A stretch of 64,000 bases of DNA from Ancylostoma caninum (GCA_037903475.1 JBAJFG010000367.1:1-64000), one strand, 5' to 3'. Shown: positions 52,201 to 62,815, numbered from the stretch's first letter. The notes: generated by a model not told the origin, from the letters alone. Numbers and translations: made by a program.

Positions 52201-55200
52201 AGCTCAACGTCTACTACTTCAACTACTTCTTCAAACTATTACTTCAACTTCTCCTCGTAAGCTGTTGTTAGACTAACTACATTAATGGTCGTTTTTCCTT
52301 CCTCGCCATAGGGAAGCCAGATCAACCAGGTCTACCTGAACGAGGTGTGAGTACTGGTGACCTACAACGGCTCTAGGCTTGCATTTAAGAGTTTGTGAAC
52401 ACTCACAGTTACAAAAGGGGGAGGCCTTCTAGCATCCGTAAAACTTGGAGAAAATGAACGAAATCGAGACTATAATGCAAAACGGTGATAATATTCGTGA
52501 CTAGCTTTTTCAAAAACCTCTTCATGCACTTTTTCCTTTTTCCTAGAGATTTGAAAGATGAGCTGAACTCGGACGTGTTTGCATGTACGAAAATTGGATG
52601 ATTTTTGTGAAATACCTTGATTATATATAGTAAGCCTCACTCCGTTACAACACAACAGTTGGGTTACCTTACAAAATGGAGATGAAATTCGTGTTCAGCA
52701 ACTCAAATAACCTACTATACACAGATCCTGTTCAAAACTCTAAAATTACTTGGCACCGGATGTGAAATTTTGCAAAAAAAAAAAGCTTATATTTGCTTTT
52801 TCCAACTCACGCATCCTACTACTGCTCGCATCATTTTCACCGCTCGGATATTCCTTGATTGCTTCCATCCAGAAAACTAAAAGAATCCTCGTCGCTTTGC
52901 TCCTCCTCTTCCATTTCCTCACTTTCGTCGTAGCGCTCACAATCTAGAATTACTCAGTATTAGTCATACTACAAATTCCACCAGTAGTGATAATCCTCAC
53001 CGTTAACCTCTAGTTCTATTGCAACATACCTGATGCATGATCCACCACATTTTCGACGAAATTCGAACCATGCGGTTCTGCCGTTTGCTGCGACGCATTG
53101 CCCGTAAGCACTATCTTCTCAAATTGCTCTAAATACATCAAAATTGTTGCCAATACTTACATTTCACATCCACTGCCCTGCCCATCAGTCTGTAATCATG
53201 ACTTATAATAACGGGCTTAGTCTGTCTGTCACGTGTGTGTGTCAGTGTGTGTGAAACGAAATTCGAGGGCGTGGCCTAGAGTGAAGAAAATGTTCTACAA
53301 CGGATCCACTGTTGCTGTAGGAGTGCGCCGGCGCCCAAAAGTGAGGAAACGCCTGGAGTCGGGTCCAACGGTGTGATAAGGGTGCGCCGGCGTCCAAAAG
53401 TGGGGAAACGCCTGGAATCGGGTCCAACGGTGTGATAAGGGTGCGCCGGCGTCCAAAGGTGGGGAAACGCCTGGAGTCGGGTCCAATGGTGTGATAAGGG
53501 TGCGCCGGCGTCCAAAAGTGGGGAAACGCCTGGAGTCGGGTCCAACGGTGTGATAAGGGTGCGCCGGCGTCCAAAAGTGGGGAAACGCCTGGAGTCGGTC
53601 CAACGGTGTGATAAGGGTGCGCCGGCGTCCAAAAGTGGGGAAACGCCTGGAGTCGGGTCCAACGGTGTGATAAGGGTGCGCCGGCGTCCAAAAGTGGGGA
53701 AACGCCTGGAGTCGGGTCCAACGGTGTGATAAGGGTGCGCCGGCGTCCAAAAGTGGGGAAACGCCTGGAGGGTCGACGGGCGTCCAACGGTGTGATAAGG
53801 GTGCGCCGGCGTCCAAAAGTGCCTGGAGTCGAGTCCAACGGTGTGATAAGGGTGCGCCGGCGTCCAAAAGTGGGGAAACGCCTGGAGTGGGTCCAACGGT
53901 GTGATAAGGGTGGGCCGGCGTCCAAAAGTGGGGAAACGCCTGGAGTCGGTCCAACGGTGTGATAAGGGTGCGCCGGCGTCAAAAGTGGGGAAACGCCTGG
54001 AGTCGGTCCAACGGTGTGATAAGGGTGCGCCGGCGTCCAAAAGTGGGGAAACGCCTGGAATCGGGTCCAACGGTGTGATAAGGGTGCGCCGGCGTCCAAA
54101 AGTGGGGAAACGCCTGGAATCGGGTCCAACGGTGTGATAAGGGTGCGCCGGCGTCCAAAAGTGGGGAAACGCCTGGAATCGGGTCCAACGGTGTGATAAG
54201 GGTGCGCCGGCGTGGGGAAACGCCTGGAATCGGGTCCAACGGTGTGATAAGGGTGCGCCGGCGTCCAAAAGTGGGGAAACGCCTGGAGTCGGGTCCAACG
54301 GTGTGATAAGGGTGCGCCGGCGTCCAAAAGTGGGGAAACGCCTGGAGTCGGGTCCAACGGTGTGATAAGGGTGCGCCGGCGTCCAAAAGTGGGGAAACGC
54401 CTGGAGTCGGGTCCAACGGTGTGATAAGGGTGCGCCGGCGTCCAAAAGTGGGGGAAAAACGCCTGGAGTCGGGTCCAACGGTGTGATAAGGGTGCGCCGG
54501 CGTCCAAAAGTGGGGAAACGCCTGGAGTCGGGTCCAACGGTGTGATAAGGGTGCGCCGGCGTCCAAAAGTGGGGAAACGCCTGGAGTCGGGTCCAACGGT
54601 GTGATAAGGGTGCGCCGGCGTCCAAAAGTGGGGAAACGCCTGGAGTCGGGTCCAACGGTGTGATAAGGGCGCGCCGGCGTCCAAAAGTGGGGAAACGCCT
54701 GGAGTCGGGTCCAACGGTGTGATAAGGGCGCGCCGGCGTCCAAAAGTGAGGAAACGCCGGGAGTCGGGTCCAACGGTGTGATAAGGGCGCGCCGGCGTCC
54801 AAAAGTGAGGAAACGCCGGGAGTCGGGTCCAACGGTGTGATAAGGGCGCGCCGGCGTCCAAAAGTGAGGAAACGCCGGGAGTCGGGTCCAGCGGTGTGAT
54901 AAGGGTGCGCCGGCGTCGAAAAGTGGGGGAACTGGGGGAACGCCTGGAGTCGGGTCCAACGATGTGATAAGGGCGTGACGGCTTCAACAAGTAATAGGTA
55001 TTCGCCTGGCGGGTCTATTTCTGCATGAGGGGTACGCTTACCCTGTTTCGGCGGACCCTCCTACCTAAATGACCTAGATGTACATCGTTTCCTTTCTTAT
55101 CCGTGTTCTCTTCCCACTCCGTTTGTGTCTGAATGAACCACTCTTTCCCTTCCGTTTATATACACCGGTCGACCCTTATCACTCGAACTACCACAACAAC

Positions 55201-58115
55201 CAGTTGAGCCTGAATCATTTCAAGATAACATTTGCACTGAATTGGTTACACTCAATTCTCCACGGCCACTATCTTCGCTCATGTGGGAGAGCATAACTTC
55301 GTTCATATGGGGGAAAGCTACCACCTACGGGGTCAAGGGCTTCTCAGGAGAGCGATAGAACTGCGAGGATTGATACAGATTTTATCAATCCATTTGCACT
55401 TTTGTGTTTGCTTTCAACGTGCGGAATGCGAGCGAAGCGAGCAGCAATAGAAGTCTGGAAGTCCGGTGCTAGCCGGACGGCCAGACTGGTTACCTGAATA
55501 AGCTCGTAATCCTATTTTCTCGGCTGGCGCGCATGTGTCGTCCCGAATTGTGCAGCGCTTAATTCTCCAACCGGACATCCCATGCGCCTAAAAGACAGAT
55601 GGTTATTATGGTGCATTTCATAATGGACGATATTTGCGGAGACAGCAGGGAGAAAATGAACGCGTAAAAGCGTGCAGCGATTGGGAAAGAATAAGAGAAA
55701 AGCAATTTATCCACACGATTACTCAACTACTATCACGTTTGTAGCAGACTAAAGAACTACGGTAAAGCGAAATCCTATTGCAGAGAACTTTTTAAACCCT
55801 TTTTGATGATTATGAAATCACTGAGAACTACATGACGCGAAATTGCCGCATTGCTAAGTAGCGCGGCCTGCCCGGCATGACTATCAAGTTTAAAAATATG
55901 GGCCGCGGCCTGCCCGGTGTCCACGAAGTGACCGGGGCCTGCCCGGTATAACGGCGAAATTTAAAAGTATGGGCCGGGGCCTGCCCGTTGCGAAACTCCG
56001 CCCAAAAACAAGGCGCCGGGGAGTGCCCGGGGCCTGCCCGGTGAATTTGTCTGAGATGGTTTTGTACCGTAACCTCAATTTGTAGTACAGTGGGTACGGT
56101 ATCCCACAGGATCTTCCGAAACTTCATGCCTAACGGTTATCTCTTGTGGTGGTTACGACCACCGTACATTACTTTGGGCGCTATTGCATACCAAGGGCCC
56201 CAGAATTTTCAGAAAGTTTTTTTTAAAGAAACTTGGTATAAGGGGGTTATTTGAAGTGCTGAACCCGAATATCGCATTCATTTTGTACCTTGACCCCATT
56301 TTGTAATGTTACGGTAGGTATGCTGTAGATATTGTATGTCATAGGATCTTCTGAAACTTCGCATGGGGGGGGGGGGGTATTTGAGGTGCTGAACGCGAAT
56401 ATCGTATCCTTTTTGTACCCTAACCCCACTTTAGAGGGTTACTGTTTGCTTACGGTAGAAAACTGGGAGAAAATGCCGATTTCGGGTAGAAAACGGAGGT
56501 GGAGTGCATGTTGGAAAATGCAATAATGTTGGTAATCGTGACCGGCGTCTAGAAAATTCCTAACTCAACCCGTCTACACAGAATTTGAGAGGACTCTGTG
56601 AGATACCGTGTCTATAATGTACACCTACCGCAACCCTACAAAAAATGGGATTCCGCTAGAAAATGAATATGATATTCGTGTTCAGCATCTCAAATAAACC
56701 CCTATGCTAAGTTTCGGCGAAAAAAAATTGGAAATTTTGGGGCCTCTGATGTAGAATAGTGCCGTATTGTGCACCGTAATCCCGTTTTCACATGGTTACG
56801 GTGAAAGTATCGTAGCAGATTGGGAGAAAACGCCAGCTTTAATGAGAAGCTTGCAGTTTTATAGCATCTAATACTAGTATTCGTGATCGACACATGGAAT
56901 AACCTCTCTATGCAAAGTTTTAGAAGATTTCCTGGGTTACCGTACGTACCGTACATCTACCGTAACCTTCCAAAAATGGCATTATGGTTCAAGATGAGAA
57001 CTCCGTCTGTCAAGGAACCCCTGTAGACATAGTTCCTGGTAAAAATTCGATCTTGAGATTCGGGGCAGAAGAAGTCTAACAGTGCCATTCCAGTTCTTGG
57101 TGGAACAGTCTGTAGAAAATGAGTTGCCTTTGTTCTGACTGTCGTTTATTTCGGTAATGTAAGGCTTTGAAATATTGGTGGTCAAACGTGAGGTGTCATT
57201 CTGTCATTACTGCTTTCAATTTTTCGAAGGGTAGAATGCTTTTAGTTTCTATTTATTGGTATTGGTGTTCTTGAAGGATCTTTTGAGTAAAAATATTGGT
57301 TTTTCCATATTGACGAAAGTACAAAATGCATAGAGCTTTCACATTGGCTTATTTTTAGTTCTTTTAATAACTTTTTAATTTGCGCCCGTTTCTGGCGAGG
57401 ACGTTAGCGTTCTTTTCAACGAACTCCCTTGTCTGCATCCGCCTCCGGGTAGCTGCTATGTATCCACACATGGTTGTCAGTGCAACGATTTTCGATTTTT
57501 TCAGCAATAATAAGATTGTTCAATTGCCACTTAGTCTGTTTGAACTACCGTTGGAGATTATGCTTCTCACGGGAAATCGTTTGAGTGCCATTCCTCGCGA
57601 GATCCGACAACTGTCTACGACTCTTGTGGAATTTGTAGGTTTTTTTAAAGCTAGATCTTTCCTTTGCAACATCTCCTGTTTTCATTTTGTTCATTTTCCT
57701 CTAGTTTAGAGCAAAACTCTGTAGTTTTCTTGGACTGAATAATTGAATTTAGGACGTGAGTTGCAATTTCTTGACAAGCATTCCTGCTGACATAGCACTA
57801 CTTAAAATGTTGCGTGTTCTGAATTTACGTCGCAACTTGATCGAAAGTTTCCCATCAGGTTAGTACGATGAAGATCCACACTTCACTTTGCGGAATGTGG
57901 CGACCAATGCTATACAGTTAGCACTTTGTTTCATTAAGAGACATTTTCTCAATTGTTCAATTGTAGAATTGTGTCACCTCTCTTTGCACACACTGGATCT
58001 CTCCTACAACCGAATAAAGAGATTGCCTCTACACATTGGAAGGATGGAATCACTTGTTGAGCTCCACATTGGGAGTAATCCTTTGCAATCTCCACCAGCT
58101 TCCCTTATTATTAAG
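49239..58115 (+). CDS. LRCH: LRCH protein, N-terminal leucine-rich repeats (partial gene)
   Basis: Five exons: 49239-49359, 50455-50599, 57505-57634, 57753-57858, 57967-58115. All phases match (leftover bases 1, 2, 0, 1, 0), giving 217 residues. Exon 1 reads MEKVLEEAELCGALNLAGRK then DFPAEVSTKYDLSDLVSL, the conserved LRCH opening (…LEEA...G.LNLS.R.LK.FP...YDLSD). Then come consecutive leucine-rich repeats (SLESLRLRGNILRSVPLNIL; NNKIVQLPLSLFELPL; DVSCNFLTSIPADIALL; LRVLNLRRNLIESFPS; HTLDLSYNRIKRLP), ending with GSNPLQSPPASLIIK, matching the family NNPLQSPPAQICIKG. LRCH proteins also have a C-terminal calponin-homology domain; it is not seen and should lie past 64 kb. Vertebrate LRCH proteins act with DOCK-family regulators at the cell cortex. 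The ATG at 49239 lies 16 bp after a TTTAG acceptor that could be a trans-splice site or the start of a longer exon (in-frame QLARS before the Met). Confidence 0.92.
49380..50400 (-). pseudogene. CR1/Jockey-type LINE reverse transcriptase in LRCH intron 1
   Basis: The minus-strand frame up to 50364 reads EQHGFVSGASTTTQL, VDVIYFDLTKAFDKVNHSKL, a CPSGVPQGGVLSPLLFLIYC motif, the catalytic YADD (VQIYADDIKIYG), then a thumb (LPVNLSKSFVFHIGSDP) and LPHLEYCSQVWSPPTKK. This order is that of CR1/Jockey-group LINEs. It is 5'-truncated at an A/T run near 50395, with no endonuclease, and loses frame after about 49480 (PTYPRH), so the last 70 codons of the open frame are meaningless and overlap LRCH exon 1. 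Inserted antisense to LRCH. Confidence 0.88.
50770..51545. repeat. GGCCTGCCCGGT motif cluster, possible 750 bp element
   Basis: CACCGGGCAGGC words at 50777-50810, GGGGCCTGCCCGGTG at 50821-50836, and GCGCGCGGCCTGCCCGGTAA near 51513-51532. The left CCGGGCAGGCCGCGC and right GCGCGGCCTGCCCGG are inverted, as if the ends of one element. The same word occurs four times at 55862-56042. Confidence 0.5.
51664..53138 (-). CDS. Five-exon gene of unknown function nested antisense in LRCH intron 2
   Basis: Exons on the minus strand: 53138-53030, 52943-52841, 52089-51987, 51931-51863, 51807-51664. Donors are GTATGT, GTGAAA, GTAAGT and GTGAGT; acceptors TTCTAG, TTTCAG, TTTCAG and TTTCAG. All phases agree and the sum is 528 bp, 175 residues plus TGA. 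The product starts MYLEQFEKIVLTGNASQQTA, has an acidic centre (CERYDESEEMEEEEQSDEDS, residues ~37-56), then ISERFFVKLGNDHEERLRAS, ERCAGNQYEEDSTAKVFRWI, and a basic C-terminal part (RKAKKHRVEAAKEARTRRNS). No signal peptide or membrane segment. The acidic then basic layout suggests a nuclear or nucleic-acid-associated protein, but no family was recognised. Intron 2 (about 750 bp) contains dispersed repeat R and could hide another exon. The 59 bp array begins about 160 bp upstream of the ATG. Confidence 0.65.
53300..54975. repeat. 59 bp tandem array, about 28 copies
   Basis: The unit is GTGATAAGGGTGCGCCGGCG, TCCAAAAGTGGGGAAACGCC, TGGAGTCGGGTCCAACGGT. Copies are nearly identical; some lack 10-20 bp (such as 53760-53830 and 54210), and the last five or six carry GTGAGGAAACGCCGGGAG and GGGCGCG variants. 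All three minus-strand frames are open for 326 to 582 codons because the unit has no stop in any minus-strand frame; 59 is not a multiple of three, so each frame cycles through all readings. CpG-rich. Not treated as coding. Confidence 0.97.
54976..56079. repeat. LRCH intron 2 sequence with GGCCTGCCCGGT cluster
   Basis: 54976-55850 shows no gene. 55862-56042 has four GGCCTGCCCG words, two of them in a duplicated TTTAAAAATATGGGCCG.GG context (55889, 55962). Related to 50770-51545. Confidence 0.45.
56080..56980. repeat. Dispersed repeat R, local cluster
   Basis: Several tandem and inverted copies of a unit with ACGGTA, CACAGGATCTTC.GAAACTT, TTGAGGTGCTGAACGCGAAT and ATCGTATCCTTTTTGTACC. Copies start near 56095, 56270 and 56385, and inverted ones near 56650 and 56880. 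The same words occur at 18240-18345, 18900-19030, 42595-42760, 43000, 50600-50760 and 52470-52720. Non-coding. Confidence 0.65.
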
Positions 58116-59141
58116 GTGATTCTTTTTTCATCAATTTTTCTACTGGACTTTGATTGCAAGGCAGAGTCGCATGTAAGGTTTCTCGTTGACGGCCCCTTTG
58201 GTTGGCATGACTTAGCTCTCTATGGCTGCCGCTATACTCCTCGAGGAGTATAGCGGTTTCGGTCGCTGCTGTCGTCGACAACGGCGACCGACCGTCGCGG
58301 CTGTCGTCGACACTGGCGACCGACCGTCGCCGTTGTCGTCGACAACAGCGACCGATCGTCGCCGCTTTCGACGACACGCCGTCGTCGATCCCGATCGACG
58401 ACAGTGGAGACCGTCGCGGCGACAGACGTGAGTTTTTCGTTTTTGAACAGGTTTTTTATAATTTTCTGCAGTTGTTAGTTGTTCTCAATTAAATCTATGT
58501 TTCAGGTTTCAGGTGAGGCCTACTGTGCAGAACGAAGCAGCCGACTGAAGTGGGCTACCTCCGAAAAATGGGATATCTATCAGGAATCGTGAAAGGAAGG
58601 TATGAGTGTTGAGCCTGGATAACGGATGGGTCCCGCCACGAAAATTCAAAAACCGAGAAAAGCCCGAAAAAAACCGGGAAAAATGCTTATACATACATAC
58701 ATATATACATGTACATAGTTTTTTATGGAAAATTTTTTAAAATTATTAGGCTTCGTTTGTAGTGTAGAACTGGAAATTGTGTGTAATTGCACAAAATGGG
58801 GGGGGGGGTGAAGGTTGTATCTCGGCTGTATGTGGATATGATGGCATATATGTATACATGTATATGTTCATCTCATCGAGCTCTATCGAATGGTCAGATA
58901 GCCGTCGGTGTAGCTCGTCCAAAGGGGCGTGGCGTATATACATATATGTGTGTTTGTTTTTTTTGTTCTCGGCTGTATGTGGATATGATGGCATATATAC
59001 ATATATGCCATCATATCCACATACAGCCGAGATACAGCCTTCACCCCCCATTTTGTGCAATTACACACAGTTTCCAGTTCTACACTACAAACGACGCCTA
59101 ATATTTTTGAAAAATTTTCCATAAAAAACTATGTACATGTA

Positions 59142-59680
59142 CAGTACCGGCCAAAATTATATAGCCTTTTGGATTTCCCTGCATAGCTTTTGGTGAAAAA
59201 AGCTTTGCATGAAAAGAAACGAAAACACCCTTTGTGATATGGACTTCTGGATACATCGTGACCGACTTAACATTGTAACCAAGGAAAAATGAGCTAATTT
59301 GGCAGAAATTCTTACGTTGGTTTACTGCTGAAATACACTCAAATTTGCTTCGTATGCTTTGATAAATGATCTGAGAGCACACGTTTTCATTTGGATATGA
59401 GTCGAATCTATTACAAGGAGTCCAATTCTTGTGAAAATACAGTCCACAGAATCTCTTCTGTGATCTATTGTAAATGCCGCAAAATTCCAGGTTTTTTAAT
59501 CGTGGTTATTACTTTGCCGAGAGGAAAATAGCTGAAAAAATGGTACGATGTCATTCCATTTCTATCACATTTGAGTGTCTATAACACCCTAAAAATATGA
59601 GCTTCGAAGCTTCACTCTAAACGAAGTTATGAGGGAAACGGAGGACACTCCAAGAGGCTATATAATTTTGGCCGGTACTG
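59142..59680. mobile_element. Tc1/mariner-type MITE, 539 bp
   Basis: 31 bp ends starting CAGTACCGGCCAAAATTATA with one mismatch between them. Left flank TA (59140-59141); the right flank is TG, probably a mutated TA. No transposase. Inserted in the right arm of the fold-back element. Confidence 0.82.
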
Positions 59681-60010
59681 TGTATATGTATGTATGTTAA
59701 ATCATTTTTCCCGGTTTTTTCCGGGTTTTTCTCGGTTTTTGAATTTTCGTGGCGGGACCCATCCATTACCCAGGCTAAACACTCATACCTTCCTTTCACG
59801 ATTCCTGATAGATATCCCATTTATCGGAGGCAGCCCACTTCAGTCGGCTGTTTCGTTCTGCACAGTAGGCCTCACCTGAAACATAGATTTAACTGAGAAC
59901 AACTAACAACTGCAGAAAATTATAAAAAACCTGTTCAAAAACAAAAAACTCACGTCTGTCGCCGCGACGGTCTCCGCTGTCGTCGATCAGGATCGACGAC
60001 GGCGTGTCGT

Positions 60011-60222
60011 CGAGAGCGGCGACGATCGGTCGCTGTTGTCGACGACAACGGCGACGGTCGGTCGCCAGTGTCGACGACAGCCGCGACGGTCGGTCGCCAG
60101 TGTCGACGACAGCCGCGACGGTCGGTCGCCAGTGTCGACGACAGCGGCGACGGTCGGTCGCCAGTGTCGACGACAGCCGCGACGGTCGGTCGCCAGTGTC
60201 GACGACAGCGGCGACCGTCGCT
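60011..60222. repeat. 32 bp minisatellite in the fold-back right arm
   Basis: About six copies of GTCGGTCGCCAGTGTCGACG plus ACAGCCGCGACG. The left arm has only two or three units, so the array expanded after the arms formed. Confidence 0.85.
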
Positions 60223-60317
60223 AGCGACGCCCCGCCCACGATCAATACGCGCGACGGCCACTGTCGCCGCGACGCCGCGACCGAAACCGCTATACTCCTC
60301 GAGCAGTATAGCGGCAC

Positions 60318-60939
60318 TGTACGGGGACAAATGGCGAATACTAGTGGCAGCTGCAGAAACCCCTCCCCCTTCAAAAACGTGTGTTGGCTAACTGTTCCGA
60401 AAGGAAGTGATTTTCCAGAAGTATGTTCTCACACAAATATCTTTTTTTTTCTCTTTATTGAGAAGGTTAAGGATCTTTGCAAAATACGGGTCTGTAGCCA
60501 AAAACTAGTTCAGTACAAATTGTGGTGGCTTTGAGGCGGTTGGATGGCGCCTATATTTTGGGAGGATGGGTGGCTCCCTTTTCGTGTGTTGCACACGAGT
60601 TGGTCCGGATCTTTATTCGTCCGACCTGCACCTAACGGTGCTGTGGTAGAATTCTACAAATAAGGGGCGCGGTAAAAGCATAGTACATGAAGTGTCTGGG
60701 CGACGCCCATAAACATATCACTAGGGTCATGAATAACGGCCCTCGTTCGGGTAATACAGGAACATATTAGATACTACAGATTACTTCTAAGGAGGTGCCG
60801 TCTATACCCGCACATAAATCGAATGCCCAATTTTGCTTCTTTGTAATAGTGGGGATCTCATTGCTAACAAGGTAGTCACACCTTGATTGAAATCCCTGCT
60901 GGGATCGGTTGCTGTGTTCTTTTAATGGATAACTAACTA
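60318..60939. other. No recognisable gene
   Basis: Possible LRCH intron. A TTTTCCAG acceptor-like site at 60411-60418 leads to no plausible exon. Confidence 0.35.
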
Positions 60940-61189
60940 CAGTGAACGGCAATGGCGATGGCCCATCTGCGGCCTCGAGAAGGACGCGGCGCGACCGCGC
61001 CGCGCGCGCCAGGATCGGTGTCGTCTGCCGCAGGAATGCTATTTCTAGACTTCTCCTCCCGATTTGATCGAAAATCGGGTAGGGAAGCTGGTAGAAATAG
61101 CATAACAGCAGCAGAAACATCGGTTACGGCGCGGTTGCGCGACGTATTTCTCGAGGCCGCGAATGGGCCAACGCCTTTGACGTCCACTG
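60940..61189. mobile_element. TA-flanked MITE, family CAGTGAACG, copy 2
   Basis: Left CAGTGAACGGCAATGGCGAT, right ...CCTTTGACGTCCACTG; about 45 bp inverted ends sharing GGCCCAT..GCGGCCTCGAG. Left flank TA, right flank CA. Second copy at 36138-36399. Confidence 0.8.
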
Positions 61190-61249
61190 CATCTGTGAGG
61201 GTCTTCTTCGAATAGTTTATGACGTCATGTTCCTATTGACATTTCTATA

Positions 61250-61720
61250 AAATTGATGCAGATCTCCTTTTAGAATTGTGTCTGTTTCTTTCCGACCTGG
61301 AATGTTTAGATATTGTGAGCATTTTCTAAAGCTCTGCAGATGTTTTTGTGTCATCGGCATATGAAACAACTGCAGATAGAATGTTTGATTTCTTCAAATA
61401 GACACTGCCTAATTCTGAACTAAGGGTTGTTGCGTAGTACAATCTGTCACAGAGGCGACGAGATAAATAAATGGCATCCAATCGTGCCTTTCAACCTCGC
61501 CGAGTGCCGCATGCTTTAAAAGTTTATTTTTCTTTGATTCCTTTTAGAGTATCTACGTCGCTGAAACGCACTGCGGGTGTATAAGCAATTTGGTCTTGGT
61601 CGGAATGACTGGTTTTCCAGTTTTATGAACAACTGCTTTCTCACTCATTCGATAGACAACGCTTCTAGCTAATGATGGTAGTTGTACTGTTAACTGAATT
61701 TACCACATAACAAAATTGCA
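61250..61720 (-). pseudogene. Degenerate LINE reverse-transcriptase remnant
   Basis: The minus strand near 61360 reads VSYADDTKTSAEL, the YADD box with its usual TK context, and continues KMLTISKHSR after a stop. Upstream (61440-61380) is a poorly preserved SSELGSVYLKK segment, and 61640-61560 may hold part of the C-terminus. Heavily mutated. Confidence 0.4.
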
Positions 61721-62815
61721 ACAAAAAAAAATTAAAAAATCCTCTGAGCTCTTACAATCAACCTCGAAAAACTTCTTTGGCTGCCTTATGCATCTAGTAT
61801 CGTAAGTTTCATTGTAAACGTTGGTGTCTAATGTTTAGTCCCAGTTAATTTTTTTTCGCTTTCCTTTTCTAGGTTTGTGTTTCGCTCATTTTTGAAACTT
61901 GAATTGTTCATGTAACGTATTACTGGAATAAACTACTAGGTTTCAAATAGACATTGCCCAATTGTGAACTAATTGACCGTCTAGAACACAGATTGAACAA
62001 CTGGGGCCACTTTCAGACCTCTGACGACGACGGTTACGTTGAAACGTAAGGTCAATAAAGTTCCGCCGTAACAACCTGGTGTGGCAGAAGCAAATTACAC
62101 AAATACTAGGTTGTTCTCATTGATGAAGCCACACAACTTCGATATCATCTTTATTCTTGGCTTACGTTTCGGCTAGGTCGGCCTTTCCAGAGCCTCATAG
62201 AAAATGAAAAGATCTCTGTCTAGTAGGGCTTCCAGAGCCTTACCATCGTTGTCAATGTACCGGTTTTTTTAATCATCAGTGAGCCCTCCGTATCATTCAT
62301 TTTATTGGCATTATTTCATTTAAATTTAATTCCGAATAGAAATATGATAAGTTGGCAACGCTTTCTTCCCGTGGTTTTATATTGTGGGTGTATGCCAGGA
62401 AGAACGATAGCTGGTAATAGCTGGCTGCTATGAACCCGTGTGTCAACATCCCATGCAACTCTAGCCCCTCCCCTAGATACATACAGAGATCCACAGGCGC
62501 CAACAGCTGCATGTTTGTTAAATATCTTCCATCAATGAAGGAGATTATGACGTATTTGAACAAGATTTGGTGGTGCGAAGGCTTAATTTTCATTGAAATA
62601 AGACACATCACCGCTACGGGTTATTACGTTTTTATCGTAGAACCCAAAAATCCGCATTCGATCTAGCCCTGAATCAGATAAAGTCTTCGGTACTTCGTAC
62701 AGAGTAGGCTAGCGCGCGCATCGTGCGACATGGGCGTGGCAACCGTTACATGGGGTACGCGGTGGGGCTGGCAGCTGTCACGAGCTATCGTTCTTCCAGA
62801 CCGCCACCCCTATAT
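61721..62815. other. No recognisable gene
   Basis: Contains a short repeat of TCAAATAGACATTGCCCAATT (61943; also near 61398 with changes) and an ACGTAAGGTCAATAAA / GGCTTACGTTTCGGC pair. Frames of 78-104 aa at 62297-62666 lie opposite each other and are not supported. Confidence 0.4.

Larger units (their letters stand above)
58226..60317. repeat. 2.1 kb long inverted repeat (fold-back element) in LRCH intron
   Basis: Left arm from 58226, right arm ending at 60317. Both tips contain a 28 bp palindrome (58229-58256, perfect; 60287-60314, one change) built on CCGCTATACTCCTCGAGG. Moving inward the arms share GTCGACGACA-rich sequence, AACAGGTTTTTTATAATTTT, AGTAGGCCTCACCTGAAA (inverted), GAAAGGAAGGTATGAGTG and GTGGCGGGACCCAT, then TGTGCAATTACACACAGTTT and GGCTGTATGTGGATATGATG. 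The right arm is interrupted by the MITE at 59142-59680. The frames of 60-176 aa here are products of the GC-rich repeats. Confidence 0.85.

Noticed and set aside
53242..54990. Reading the 582-, 518- and 326-codon minus-strand frames as proline/arginine-rich proteins
   Set aside because: They are translations of one 59 bp tandem unit in three phases; no start context, introns or non-repeat domain.
58777..59124. Plus/minus frames with a CGYDGIYVYM motif
   Set aside because: They occur on both strands because the sequence is an inverted repeat; no splice or family support.
62490..62560. A further LRCH exon (MFVKYLPS resembles the HIFKYL after the repeats)
   Set aside because: No acceptor in the right phase and the rest of the frame does not follow the family.
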